Source: Talinum fruticosum (lineage: Eukaryota > Streptophyta > Magnoliopsida > Caryophyllales > Talinaceae). From it: a stretch of 64,000 nucleotides of DNA. Below, one piece after another: positions 25,501 to 37,429 of the stretch. Location of the stretch: NCBI GenBank assembly GCA_021018815.1, contig JAITYX010000011.1, forward strand, positions 7,330,501 through 7,394,500, in the 5' to 3' direction. A program made the translations under genes and the position numbers. A model generated the notes under the pieces. The model saw nothing but the letters and a program-made list of their open reading frames with translations, did no database searches and was not told where the DNA came from. Position 1 is the first letter of the stretch. Each line of letters starts with the position of its first letter.

Positions 25501-25791
25501 CCGAGAACTAATGATGATATTAGTTTGATTTGGATCATATTAGTTCAAATTGACAAAATCAATTTAATCTTATTTTAAATTTAGTTTCAAACTTAGGTCC
25601 AAATCAGTTCAATTAATTTGAATAAATCCTGGTCAATTTTACTTGGTCTTATCTCTCACAATCTCACAACATTTTTTTAAAAATTGTATGAATAAGTTTG
25701 AGTTGGTTCGTATGACGTATTGAAATCTCAATTCAAATTTGTCACACCTTATGAACGATTTGTATACTTACAATAAATTAGGATTATAATT

Positions 25792-25998
25792 AATGGATTT
25801 TAAATGAACATTATGAATGCTACAAACTAAAAGTTAGTGAATAATCAATCTCGAAAAATTAATGGATTTTAAAGGTACATTAGGGACACTATAAATTAAA
25901 AATTAATAAATAATCAATTTTGAAAAATTAATGAATTTTAAGGGTACATTATGGACACTATAAATTAAAAGTTAGTGAATAATAAATTAAAAAAATGA
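25792..25998. repeat. Three tandem 69-bp units
   Basis: Units start at 25792, 25861 and 25930, each with AATGRATTTTAA, a variant of GTACATTATGGACACTATAA, and AAAGTTAGTGAATAAT. The second and third units are closest to each other. No function apparent. Confidence 0.85.
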
Positions 25999-26040
25999 AA
26001 TTATCAGTTTCCTAATTAGGCCATCAATTCAATCCAAAAT

Positions 26041-26060
26041 TTTATTATTATTATTATTAT

Positions 26061-26110
<50 letters not shown>
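26041..26110. repeat. (TTA)n-(TAA)n inverted microsatellite
   Basis: A TTA-type run switches to a TAA-type run near 26063, making a self-complementary tract able to fold on itself. Confidence 0.9.
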
Positions 26111-26113
<3 letters not shown>

Positions 26114-26604
26114 CATTTACAATATATTGAACTCGTACATAAAGCTAAGTATTCAATCAAAATTCCTTTTGCTCAAATTATGACATCCTCATCTTCATTA
26201 TAAGCCATATACGTGTCTTCCTCTTATACATCACTAGAAAACATTTTAAATTTTATTAGTCCCAATAAATACATGCATCTATGTTAATCTTTTTCTTCTT
26301 CTTTTTTTTTTTTTACCAGAGATTATAAACATTAAGATGATCTTGATTGATGAAAATGTTCTTAATTATTTTCACTTACCAATAGAGTTTAACCAATGTA
26401 TTTAAATCATATTTAACTTTTACCCTAATAATAATAATAATATATTCTTCATTTTGTTTTCCTTGCTACAATATGATTACATCTCTGCAGTAATTAAGGC
26501 GATTTTTGCTAATTGGCTCATTTATTTTTTTCGTAAATTATCTAAATATATATTAGCTCATGACCTTGCAAAATGCAAAACTTAACCTAATAATAAGATT
26601 AAAC

Positions 26605-26720
26605 AATTTAGACCAATAAGGTCATAATTTAGTGGTTAAAACTGAAATTCTGAGTATATTAGGTCTTAGGTTCGATTTCTCATTTTTCGATTATATTGTA
26701 CTGCCTTTTACAACTCCTCT
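26605..26720 (+). repeat. tRNA-derived SINE-like fragment
   Basis: TAGTGGTTAAAACTG resembles a pol III A box and GGTTCGATTTC, about 42 bases later, resembles a B box (GGTTCGAxxCC). No cloverleaf can be folded, so it is not a tRNA gene. The arrangement suits the head of a plant SINE. Limits are approximate. Confidence 0.4.
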
Positions 26721-27383
26721 CGTATAAAATTTTTAAAAAAACAATTTAGAGAAAAACGACTATGAAAAAAACAGGTAAATGAATTTAAATAACTCACACA
26801 GATATATTTCTGAAGAAACTTGCAAAAGTTATGTTATTACAGCAGTTATTTAAATAGGAGTAGTAGAACTTAGTAGCTTTTAGAATTAGATTGGACGATG
26901 AATTTGGTCATTTTTTTCATTAGATATTGTTATTAGATCAAATTTAATAACCATAAAGTATATTATGAATATGAAAACGTTTAAGACTTTTGGTCTTGAT
27001 CCTATTCAATACTTAGCAGAATATTTGTAAATATAAAGTTGTTTATATTTAAATCTTTTAAACTTCACAAAAGCGAGACTTATACTAGAGTAGTTGAATT
27101 TAAAACAATTAGTTTTAAATATTTGTTGGCTACACAGGGTGCAAAAAAATTCGTTATTGTGAAATATACGATACATAACATCAGTAATAGATGTCTTAAA
27201 AATTTTATAATAGCTAATAACAGATTAATTATAACAACCCATAAAGGTTATAACAATTGATTAGAACAACCAAAAACAAACAAACTCTAAGAATTTTTCG
27301 TTTCAACCGTTAAAACTAGTTGTTATAACATTTATACCGCTTATAAGTCGTTGTAATAGTAATAATAGTATTAATAATTTTTT

Positions 27384-27449
27384 CTTAATAATAATAATAA
27401 TAATAATAATAACAATAATAACAACAACAACAATAACAACAACAACAAC

Positions 27450-27512
<63 letters not shown>
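27384..27512. repeat. Compound AAT/AAC microsatellite with a large inverted tail
   Basis: An (AAT)n run, an interrupted (AAC)n/(AAT) middle, a second (AAT)n run (about 27450-27480) and then (ATT)n to 27512. The last two runs are reverse complements of one another, giving an arm of about 30 bp. Confidence 0.9.
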
Positions 27513-28049
27513 GATTAGTTGTTATAGTGAATATCGATTATGAATTGTTAATACCTGTTATGAGTTGTTAAAAGATGTTAAGCACTTATGAGCTATTAGC
27601 GATTATAAACATTTTTATAAACGCTAATTCAAACAAATCCTAAATCGATATTACCCAAACTTAACCCAAACATTTTATGCCAAAGTGTTTTGTCTCTGCA
27701 AAAAAATTTTTCTTCAAACCAACCGAAGTCAACCAAATCCAAAACCAAATTGACCAAATCTTAATAATTCAAACATAACTCAACTTGAATTAATCTACCT
27801 GAAACCAACGCGAATGATCTATGGAAAACATTAGTTAGTGTACATGAGATAATCTATAAATTTTACTCTAAGAAATAATACTAATGAGGATATAGAGGGA
27901 ACAAAAACTATAAACATTATTTATGAATTTTACTCTATAGATCATAGATGAAACTCATGCAAGACATCCCCCTCCCACCTTTGAATCCTAATGCAAGACA
28001 ATTGTATACAAGATAAATTTAAAATCTAACAAAAAAAAAAAAAACAGAA

Positions 28050-31000
28050 TCACTGAGCGACTACAGATTGAGAAGATGAGCGTTGGTAAGGACGGCGTTC
28101 TTCGGGGACCTCATCAGCAGCGCGTTTGTCTTCAAACCACTTCACTACTCTCCTTCTAGGCAGATTCGTCACTTGCACTATGCTACTTATCATCGCATTC
28201 TGTCAAAAATAAAAAAGTATAAAAACATCATCTCTTAAAATCCCCCAGATATTAATTTATTTTTATAAATAAATGCATTATTTTGGGGAATGGTGGTTGG
28301 AAAATATAATCACGCTTGACCCATGAGAAATAAAATACAAGTGCACTTTATGTTAGGACTGTATGATTTGATATTTCCGCTGCCTGCCGACAGAAGATAT
28401 GCAGTATCCCATTGTCAACTATTACAATAGCCATAATAAAGAATATGTAGAATTCAAGGGCTTTAGAAAGCAAAAATAAAAAAATATCCTGAGTTTCTGA
28501 TTTTCTATGTTAACGCCAAGGTCAGGTCAGGTCAGGTCAGGTCAACTCAACTCAACTCAACTCAACTCGACCCACTTAATGAGCACAACCAATTCATTGG
28601 GCAAAAGAGGTGTTCGTGACACAGTCATTCTCATTGAGCTACACATCCACAAACCTGCCTAACTGGCTCAGCTAGGTCGACATGGTTGTTAGGCCAGTCG
28701 ATTTGCCATCTCACTTGTTTGAACCCACTGCGGTGAGTAAAAATATAGGATTGAAGCAGGAGAAGCAACTTTTCACATTGGCTCTAGTCATTTTATCTTC
28801 AAATTTCTAAACAAACACCAAGGTTTTCAGGACAAGATTTCAAGAGTCGATTAAAACTTCCATACTTTAGGACAAATTTCAGAGCTCTTGTACAACTATG
28901 AAACCCTTCAAACCTTTGTTCTAGAATTCAGGCCTACTAATAAAAGTCTTTGGGCTCTTGTTAAAAATTCAGAGCTCCAATAAATATTTAGATAAATTTC
29001 ATAGCAGATAAGATAAACTGATCATGGCTCTTTACAACTATTACCATCGGCAAGGTTAAAAATAGCAATAAATTTCCAGTTGACTTGTCAAATGAAATAT
29101 CTGCTCATACCTATTAAAGTATGATAATGAAATAAGTAGGCTACACCAAACTGTCTTCAGAAGAACCGAAAACTAACCAGATAGAACATCAACTTACAGT
29201 AGGACGCTTAGTACGTCTATAGACGCTTTCAAGGGTATTGACATGTGCTTTCTTCAATCTTTTCCGTGCGGACCAACTGTCTTGAAGGGCATGGATCGGG
29301 ATTTCTTCCTTTGGTTCAGATTTTTCAGCTTCAGCAATAATCTCTGCAGGGGGCTCATGTGGCGTGGCCTCAGACTCTGGCATTGTGACAATAGTAGGTT
29401 CTGGCTTATCAGGTAAAGCTGCACTCATCATTAACAGATTTGGTGGAGGATCGCGTAGCAGCTCAAGAACAACAGCCCTATCGAGACATAATTCTGCTGC
29501 AAGATTTTTTATCTGGAAGGAAAATTACAGCTCTTGTCAATACCAGAAGTTTACAACAAACACAGCTATGAATTTCACTTAAAAGAGAAAATTTGTTAGC
29601 AATTCTAGAGCAACATGACAAATTACAAAGATACTCGAGAAACAAAAGCTAACAAAAAGAATATCCACATGTTGTTTCTGACCAATAGTCGAACTTGCTC
29701 TTCTATCCCACAATGGTTTCTAAGTATTCTGTATGCAACATGAAGTACAAATAGGGGTATTTGAGGACATGTATTCAGTACCGTAAGCTCGCAACATTGC
29801 TGACCACTTACTGCCACAGGGGAGAAATAAATCTCGCAGGGTACTATAAAACCAACGTTTTGTTCAAAGACTTCCTGTAACACTGACATGGGGCAGTTCC
29901 ATTATCAGCTCAGTCCACCTCATATAGCACAAAAAGAAACCCCATTGATGGTTTTTTTGGGTCTTGAATCAAGCAAGTCCCCATTTAATTCTTGTACTAG
30001 TAGTCACAAATCTTCATAGACTTCAAGCAACACGAACATAAGATACCAAAGAATGCAAAACTTACACTTGTTTTACGGCGTCCGACCTTCAAAGCTTTAG
30101 CCAGTCGCCGAAGTTGCCACCCTTTTAGTTTAACTGGTTCCTCTTCATCATCATCATCAGCATCATCATCATCAACATCAAAGACTTTTTCTTCTTCGTC
30201 TCCTTCTATTTCTATATTACCATTGATTTCTACTACATTTGCACCACCTCCAATGGAATCGTCTGCCATTAAATTTAACAGCTCTGATAGATCTTCATCC
30301 TCAGCCAACGCTTCCTCTAACTCACGTTCAAGCAGAGCAAGGTCCTCTTCAGAAATATCATCTTCGCCAGCACCTAAAGATTCCTCATCTCTCTTGAGAT
30401 CTTCTTCAAGCTGCTTAAAAAGAGCCTCAAAAGCATCCTCATCCAAGTCTTCATCTTTGCCAACATCAGCTTTGCTACGACTCTGCAAAGAACGAGAAAT
30501 ACAGTGATCCACCAGAAACCTGGTCTGAAATAACTTACATCATTGTTTACAAGACAGTCCAATTACTGGTCTGGTCATGATATAAATGGACAAACTAGGA
30601 AAAAACACATTAGGTGAAGAAAAACATCTATGAATAATCATATGTGAGGAAGACAAGCAGTGCTAACAGACACAAGCCAGACCCAATGGACTGAAACTTA
30701 TTTGTTTGACACAACATGGTCCTTTCTTATACTCCCTCCTTCCCTTAATGATCTTCCTACTCACAATTTTTTTGTCCCAAATTAGCTTCCTTATAAGCTC
30801 ATTAAATGCAATTTCAACCAATCGCATTTCATTCCACTAAACTTATCATCTATTAGTTAATATTTCAAATTCTTAAAATGTGTGCTTTTCCCATTTACGA
30901 AGAACATTATAGGACAGAAGGAGTAGTAAAAGATTCACATCAAAAGACAACCACAATTTGTTATGAATCTCTAAATGCAGGATCAACCTTCAATTTCACC

Positions 31001-31987
31001 ATGGTTCTGTAAATGCACTAACCAAATGAAGAAGTCAACTACCAAAGCAATAGCACAGATAGTCAAACCAAGCCAAACCATTGTCCATCTCGGATAATCA
31101 TTTTTCCTGCTTTTTACCCCTTTGTTTGGTGTGTGTGTTGGGGGGCGGGTTTCTATTTACCATCTTCACCCTCAGTTGAATTACATCTGACTTTTAAATG
31201 GCATTAACTGCCTCCTGCTTCAAATGAAGGAAAACTAGCAAAAATAGTACAATTTGGCAAAACATTCATGACCAAAGGAGTATCCCTTCTTAGCTGAGTT
31301 AAGCTTCAGACTGGATTTCATATGGTCCTTCCAGAAATTAAGCTTAACCAAAACTTTTTGTTTCTTGTATGTCACATGCCCGTTACCACCTCTAACCAAA
31401 CACAAATACAAAACCACTGTCTTCCACAATGTTCTCCAAATCTACTCAACAGTCACAAACCAAATTTACACCATTAAGATTTCTCATAAAGGTGGAAGAG
31501 AGGTGTTCCATAATCAATACAAATTAAAACACTTTATCCACATTCCTTTGAGAAGGGCAAATTGCAAATCACAATTAAAGCCCTTCCACAGTTAAAACCA
31601 TAAGGAGATAAGGAGGGAGGAAATTCCCCATTGAAGAACATTCCCAACTAACTGAAACCCAGTAAAAAAATCCAATTCCCAGATGATGGAACTTATAAAA
31701 CAAAGACCAATATTCAAGGCAACCAAGCAAAGCCAATTCATATTGAGAGAAATGGGTATAACTCACAATTTATTGGACAAAAAGGGAAAGAAAAATACCT
31801 TGTTTTTCTTAGAGATGGGACGGCCGGCGTCGCTCCGACGGCGAGCGAGGGTAAGAACAGAGCGAGAGAGATGGGCGCGTGGCAGAGCGAGGTGGGAGGC
31901 GGGGTGGGCGGCGAAGAGGCGTTTGGATTGGGAGAGAGATAAGCTGGGTAATTTCATGGTGGTGTTATGCACCGAAGCCATAGCCAT
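28050..31987 (-). CDS. OCP3: OCP3-type plastid-targeted homeodomain protein
   Basis: Four coding exons, all phase 0 with GT-AG introns: 31799-31987, 30066-30482, 29198-29512, 28050-28199; 356 residues and no frame break (Arabidopsis OCP3 has about 354). Residues 1-63 are Ser/Arg/Leu-rich with hardly any acid, like a chloroplast transit peptide. Residues about 67-190 are strongly acidic (DEDLDEDAFEALF ... DDDDADDDDEEE). Exon 3 carries the OCP3 signature CLDRAVVLELLRDPPPNL and a Pro/Glu-rich linker. The C-terminal homeodomain-like region (about 283-343) spans exons 3 and 4, with RKRLKKAHVNTLESVYRRTK and the third helix VVKWFEDKR in place of the usual WFxNRR. OCP3 is known as a regulator of pathogen defence, ABA/drought and peroxidase expression. 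The family call is secure; function here is inferred. Confidence 0.92.
28519..28568. repeat. Pentanucleotide repeat in OCP3 intron 3
   Basis: Four GGTCA-type units change abruptly to five ACTCA-type units, so one point change (G to C) has been amplified in half the array. Confidence 0.9.
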
Positions 31988-32203
31988 TTTGGAGAGGAAA
32001 GCCGGACTACTAGCAAGATATGATTACGATATCCAGTTCCTGCTTTAATGCTGTCGAGGTTTAAATATCTCTGGATGACAATGGGAGCAAGGGAACATAC
32101 AGCCTAACGAAGAGGTGGAATCGTAGATACCTATAGAGGTGGTTATATATACATAAAAATACGATTTATAGACAATAGTAAACGAGGCCATTCATTAGAT
32201 TTA

Positions 32204-32479
32204 TTAGTGTCATACCCTTGTCATGCAAGAATATTAGTTATTTTTTATTTTAATATTATTAATATAAATAAATATTAAAATATATAATTTTAAAAGTAAA
32301 TGATAATTTTGTAACCATAGAATTATTATTTTTGTATAATTTGTTTATTTTTTTTATTTTTATATGATGATTATATCGACTACTTTTAAAAACTGTCTAA
32401 TATGTGAGATATTTTTTTACTTTTTAATAGAAAAATAAATATTTTTTAAATATTAATTTAACAATAAGTCATACTAATT

Positions 32480-32547
<68 letters not shown>

Positions 32548-32940
32548 TAAAAATTAAAAATAATATTATATTAATTCAATCTCTAAGATAAATATTTATG
32601 TAGTCAAGTAATTCTATATGGTTATTGCATGTCATTTTAAGACAAATTCTATATGGTTATTGCATATGTCATTTTATGTCTTACTCATATAGTTATATGT
32701 TTTTTGTTTTGAACCAACACTTATACATTGATGCTATCAAAATTTTATAAATTATAAAAATATATATTAATGTATATATAGAATGGTAATGTTTGAATAT
32801 GAACAAATTTGTTTTTAGATCAATACAATCAATTAATTCATGGTACATAATTTTATATAAATCAATTACTTAAAACACAATTAAATGCATGACTTACATA
32901 AATACAATATTTATTACACATCGCCACAATTAAAGGGTTT
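32204..32940 (-). mobile_element. Helitron-like copy, related to 21861-22559
   Basis: On the minus strand its 3' end is CTTGCATGACAAG (hairpin) then GGTATGACACTAA before a T (plus-strand A at 32203). The body aligns by eye with 22190-22460. An (AT)n tract at 32484-32542 sits inside. The 5' end is not recognisable, so the copy is probably truncated. Confidence 0.55.
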
Positions 32941-33232
32941 GGAAAAATGCTTAGAGTAGTGGTGTCAATTAGACTAATATTCCATGGATATTTGATCTCG
33001 CTATATAGATATTGTATTAGACAGAAATGCATTAGCCACTAGGCATTTCTATATAGGCAACAATTTCTTGGTAGTCTTCATTTTATAATTTCGAAATTAC
33101 ACCTATAATATTGTAGACTTCGCGGAAGTTTAAAATTTTACAAAAATGCATTAACCCCTAGCCATTTCTATACAATATTTTTATTAAAGGTGTATTTGGT
33201 TATGAAAATTCTACCTTCCTCCCGAAGGACGA
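32941..33232. other. Intergenic, no gene recognised
   Basis: Contains two copies of a CATTAGCCACTAGGCATTTCTATA-like stretch (about 33029 and 33151, read as CATTARCC-CTAG-CATTTCTATA), otherwise featureless. Confidence 0.4.
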
Positions 33233-34683
33233 TGAAGGTTTGCTCTTAGAAAGTCTAGTCACCCTAGAGGGGATAAATGGGGTAATAAGGAAATTTTAAC
33301 AAACTTAGATAGAATAAGCTTGAAAAGAAAGAATTAGATAATCCGAGTCTAGATTGGACTCGTAAAATTGTAAACTCGTAGATACGTGAAAACCCTCATG
33401 GGACAGAAAACCATAGACAAGTGCTAGTCCAAACACCAAGTCAAATCCACTATTTTAAATCCACAAAATACAACAGAACCGACTCAACCACAATTGCTCC
33501 CTTAAACAATTACTTACACGCTTTCCTAGACTCAAAAATTCTCTTATATGATCTAGTACTTCCTAACCGAGGTAACCTTTACAACTAGGGACAACCGAGC
33601 TGAGTTAACCCTTACAGCTCGACCAAGGGACCTTACTCGTAAAGTAAGAAAGAGTATGTAACCGATTACAAGACTTGACAACTTAGAAAGTATGAGTACA
33701 ATGACTTTTGCTTAAGTCATGTGTATCAACAATAATTCCAAGCAATCTTCAAGTCTTGAGAGTTGGCTTCTATCTATAGATGACCAAACAAATTAGCCGT
33801 TGTGACTAATTTCCGAATAGAAGTCCTTTTTGATCGTTGTAATTGTTCTTCCGAGTCGCTTAGAAAAGATCCGTTGGGATGTGAATGTTGTGCAACGGCT
33901 CTTAGCTCCTAAAGGTGCTCCAGTCGATTGGTGATGTCCGAAAAGTAAGGTGGAAACCACCGTTGAGTTTAGCGTTAAAATTTTTCAGCTTTGGAAACAG
34001 ACAACCCCGACACAGACGTCTAAGCCTTGTTCGAAGTAGAAAAGCCTTGTCTCGCTGGTGATTGACAGACTTAAAGCCGCTTACTTTTATAATTCAAAAA
34101 TAAGATAACCTCGTTTGGATAACCTATAAAAGTAAATCATTTTGGTTCTCAAAGTATAAAATACTTTTGGTCCAAGATTAGGCACAAATAATAATTTAAT
34201 TAAGATAATTAAGTGCATAATTATCTTAGGCCTAGAAAAGTGAAATTTTCTAAGTCTAATATTCATTATACTCAAATTCCATCAAAGTCAGTCCTAAGAA
34301 AGATTAAGTTATAAGAGTGAAAACATTAGAGTATAAGCACTTGATTTGGACAAATAATTCTCAAACAAACATATCGACTTAGAAAGATGAATTAACACTG
34401 TAATTCCCTTTACTTCAAGATATGCAATCGAACTCGGATAAGAAGTGTTAGACAGATTAGTTGAACATGCGATAAATTCGAGTGATGTCCGAGTGACTCG
34501 TAAATGTCAATGTGAGAGGATAAACAAGAATGTGATTTCGAGTCAGTCTGAATCGAATAAAAACTTATGCAGGAGTTTCTATAACACTCAAAATATCTTG
34601 TAATCAAAACTTAAGAGGGATGAAGTTTGTACCTAAGTCCTTAGGTAGTACTCGAATGATCTTGTTTCGAGTCTAAGTCTTCA
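33233..34683 (-). repeat. 3' LTR of copia B (1,451 bp)
   Basis: On the plus strand it begins TGAAGGTTTGCTC and ends GTCTTCA, matching 41761 and 53279. The two LTRs differ at scattered bases and by an insert of about 39 bp present only in the other copy (near 52255-52295), so the insertion is not very recent. Confidence 0.9.
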
Positions 34684-34696
34684 ATCTCCCCTTTTT
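34684..34696 (-). other. Polypurine tract of copia B
   Basis: On the minus strand AAAAAGGGGAGAT directly precedes the 3' LTR. This matches the PPT form of SIRE-type elements. Confidence 0.75.
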
Positions 34697-35159
34697 GATG
34701 AAAGACATTCCATACTTAGGTAGAAATTTTGTTAGTAAAATAATCATGAGTTTTCATTCTTACTTAGTAGAATATCTCATAATATAAAGTAATGAGTGAA
34801 ATGATTCGTACTTAGGATATTTCTGCAGATAACTCATACAGCTAAGAATCATTAGTAATTATATCAAAGCGAGATAGAGAGAAAAATAATGCGAGCTGAT
34901 ATATCGGAGCAAGACTAAATAATAAAAAATTCAAACTCGTAAAAGTGAACTCGTAAATCAGTATGCTAAAAATAAGAACTTCATTCATATATATACGTAA
35001 AACACATAAAATACACGTAAAAGAGGGTGAGAAAACTCCCCTAAACAAGACAATAATTTTTCTAGTATTCTCCCTTTTGCCTTTCAAAGAAAAACAAAAA
35101 ATAGGGAAGAATGTATCAAGTTGATACAATTGATGTCCGGACAAAAAATAAAAAATAAA

Positions 35160-36776
35160 ACAAGAGAGCAAAAAAATTAAGATGTCGGATTTGGGGAGAT
35201 CTAAGTTGAGGCGGATGAACGTGCAATGCGCCAGCGCCGGTATACTTGTGATGATGTTGAAGATCCGGGCGACGACAACACCGGTATCTCCTGAAGTGGC
35301 TCGGCCCGAGTGGCCGACCCGTAACTAGGTTGTCCAGAGGCTCATCCTCTTGGAAAGTTATAGAGGGGGCTGCTTCGGCTTGACCGCCGCGGATTGTCCA
35401 ACATCCGCAGGGTCTTCTAACTCACTCGGATCGTTGTCCGAGGTTATCGGCTTTGGTCGAGGAACCGCAACACCTTGTCCCTCAGCCTTCTTCCTTCTTC
35501 TCCTCTTCCTTCTCTTCCTCCTTCTCCTCGTAAAGAGCCGCTCAGCCGCAGCTTTCTCTTCTTCTTCGCTCGCCTCTCCGGAGGGAGACTTGGCAAGGCT
35601 CGAGGACTCTTCGGACATGTCCGAGTTGTTTGGGTCCCGAGTGACCTTTGATCGCCTCTCTCGGAGGAGCTCGAGTATCTCCTGTTACTCCTTAACTAGA
35701 TTCTTCATTTCGAGGAGCACATCTTGTTGCTCTCGAATATGAGATTTGACCATTTTCTCGGTTGATGGTCATGAATTGAAGGATGGACTTGAAGGAACGG
35801 AGAGTGTCTCTGATTTCCGCGGACATAGAAGTGAGCTTGTCTATCGATGCGGTAGACAGAGCAGCGAAGTGGCTTCGTGGAGGAGGACCCGAGGTGGAAG
35901 CACCGCCAGTGGAGGAGGGAGTGGGAGGTGAGTCTCGAGTCCGAGGCGGAGGGAAGGTTGCCTCGCTTCGAGCCGTGCACCCGGACACTAGGTTGGGTTT
36001 CCGGTACCCATATCCAAGAAGCTCTTTTCTACCAACGACGATGGCAGCCTCAAACACTTCGTTTGGGTCCGAAGGGAGCGGAACCTTGAATTGCTTGAAA
36101 ACAAGGGTAAGAAGGGCTCCGAAAGGAAGAGGGTGGATTTCTTTGACCGAGCCGGCACTCGTGGCCATCTTCTCGATTATAGCGGAAAAGAGGTCTATGT
36201 CATAGCCCTCGAGAATGTCGAACAAAGATTTGAGAATCTTTGAGTTAGGATTTTCTTTGTCGGAATGATGAGAAAAGAAAGTTCACATCAGCAAGAAGCA
36301 CGAAGTCTAGCCTCGGTCTTCATCTAAGTCACGTAAAAGTTCTTGCATGACTCGGGGACTTCTTTGGCATATTTTTCGAAGAACTCATCTACAATCTCGT
36401 TGAAAGGAATAAGATTGCAGTTGAGGAAGATAGATGAAACTTTAAAAAGACGATGGAGGAGAGAGAGATTTATGCAAACCATCAGATTGCGAACTCCGGA
36501 GGTGATGACCCCTCGGAGTAAGAAAGGTTTGAGTAGAACTCGATGAACGAGTTCTGGGTATATGAATTCGTTGAAGCATAGAAAGTTATATACTCGGTGG
36601 TTTTGATGTGCTTCAACTATAAAAAGGTTGTGGTTGGAAAGAACTTGTCATTCAACGTGAGATGTTTGGTGACTAAGATTTTGGAGGGGTTAGAAGGACC
36701 CTCTTGGGTTTGCTTGGTTCTAGGCTTCTTTGTTGCAGCACCCTAGAAAGTCCGGAGCGGAACCTCTCTTAGGCAT
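35160..36776 (-). pseudogene. Third ORF of copia B, downstream of pol (SIRE 'env-like' position)
   Basis: Read from an ATG at 36776 (MPKRGSAPDF) through several frame changes. The longest clean part (36225-35692) reads MFDILEGYDIDLFSAII, then PFGALLTLVFKQFKVPLP and GRKELLGYGYRKP, then a Pro/Ser/Thr-rich stretch and a helical segment (IDKLTSMSAEIRDTLRSFK). A second frame at 35618-35358 is highly charged, with an Arg/Lys-rich block and an acidic block. The position after RNase H and before the PPT is that of the extra ORF in SIRE elements, sometimes called env-like. I see no clear signal peptide or fusion motif, so an envelope role is not supported by the sequence. Confidence 0.55.
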
Positions 36777-36815
36777 GGTTGAAGTGTTTGAGAAGAAAGA
36801 GAGTGAACTCGAAGA

Positions 36816-36818
<3 letters not shown>

Positions 36819-36887
<69 letters not shown>
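36819..36887. repeat. (GA)n microsatellite
   Basis: About 34 GA units immediately upstream (minus strand) of the third-ORF start of copia B. Any frames through it are repeat artefacts. Confidence 0.95.
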
Positions 36888-36890
<3 letters not shown>

Positions 36891-37429
36891 CGAGAGTGCC
36901 GAGAGCGCCGAGAGCTTAGATTGCGAGAGTAAGTAAGCAAGAGTTTAGGTTAGCAGAGAGTAAAATAGGGAAATGAAGGAAAAAGGATGCTATTTATAGC
37001 GAAAGAAATGTCCTTCATTATTCGTTCGACCTATACCTCCAACAGTCGCCTCGCATGTGTATGTCTGCTCAAATCTCCAACGGTTAGAATTCCAATGTCC
37101 TGTCTCCCAATGGCTAGTTCACCGATCGATGCGCTCGGTAGAGAGAGAGAGAAAGGAGAAATTTTAAAAGAAATTTATGAAATTCTCCACCGATCTAGAG
37201 ATGATTTCGAAGTTTAAAGTCCATTTTTCTCAAAAACCGAGTCCGACTTAGTATGGTTTCTGAGTGACTCGAAAGCGCAAACAAATAACTCCTAGCTCAG
37301 TATCATCGGGTCAATCGAACTAATTGTTATTAAGACAAAGAAAAGAAACATGTAACACATAATCATGCAAGATAATTTCACTTATAAGAACATATAATCA
37401 TGCATTTATCATGCCAAGTTCATTCCTAA

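Noticed and set aside
26605..26720. tRNA gene
   Set aside because: A and B boxes are present but no acceptor or anticodon stem can be formed.
28519..28568. CRISPR-like or regulatory array
   Set aside because: Direct pentanucleotide repeats without spacers inside an intron; a simple microsatellite.
31683..32048. 121-codon plus-strand open frame opposite OCP3 exon 1
   Set aside because: It is antisense to the OCP3 transit peptide, which has the right splice donor and downstream exons. The Arg-rich plus-strand product is a shadow.
35350..36205. Plus-strand open frames of 130 and 140 codons
   Set aside because: They lie opposite the copia B third ORF and show only Ser/Leu/Glu-rich shadow composition.
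36730..36940. Arg-Glu or Ser-Leu repeat protein
   Set aside because: Produced by the (GA)n microsatellite.
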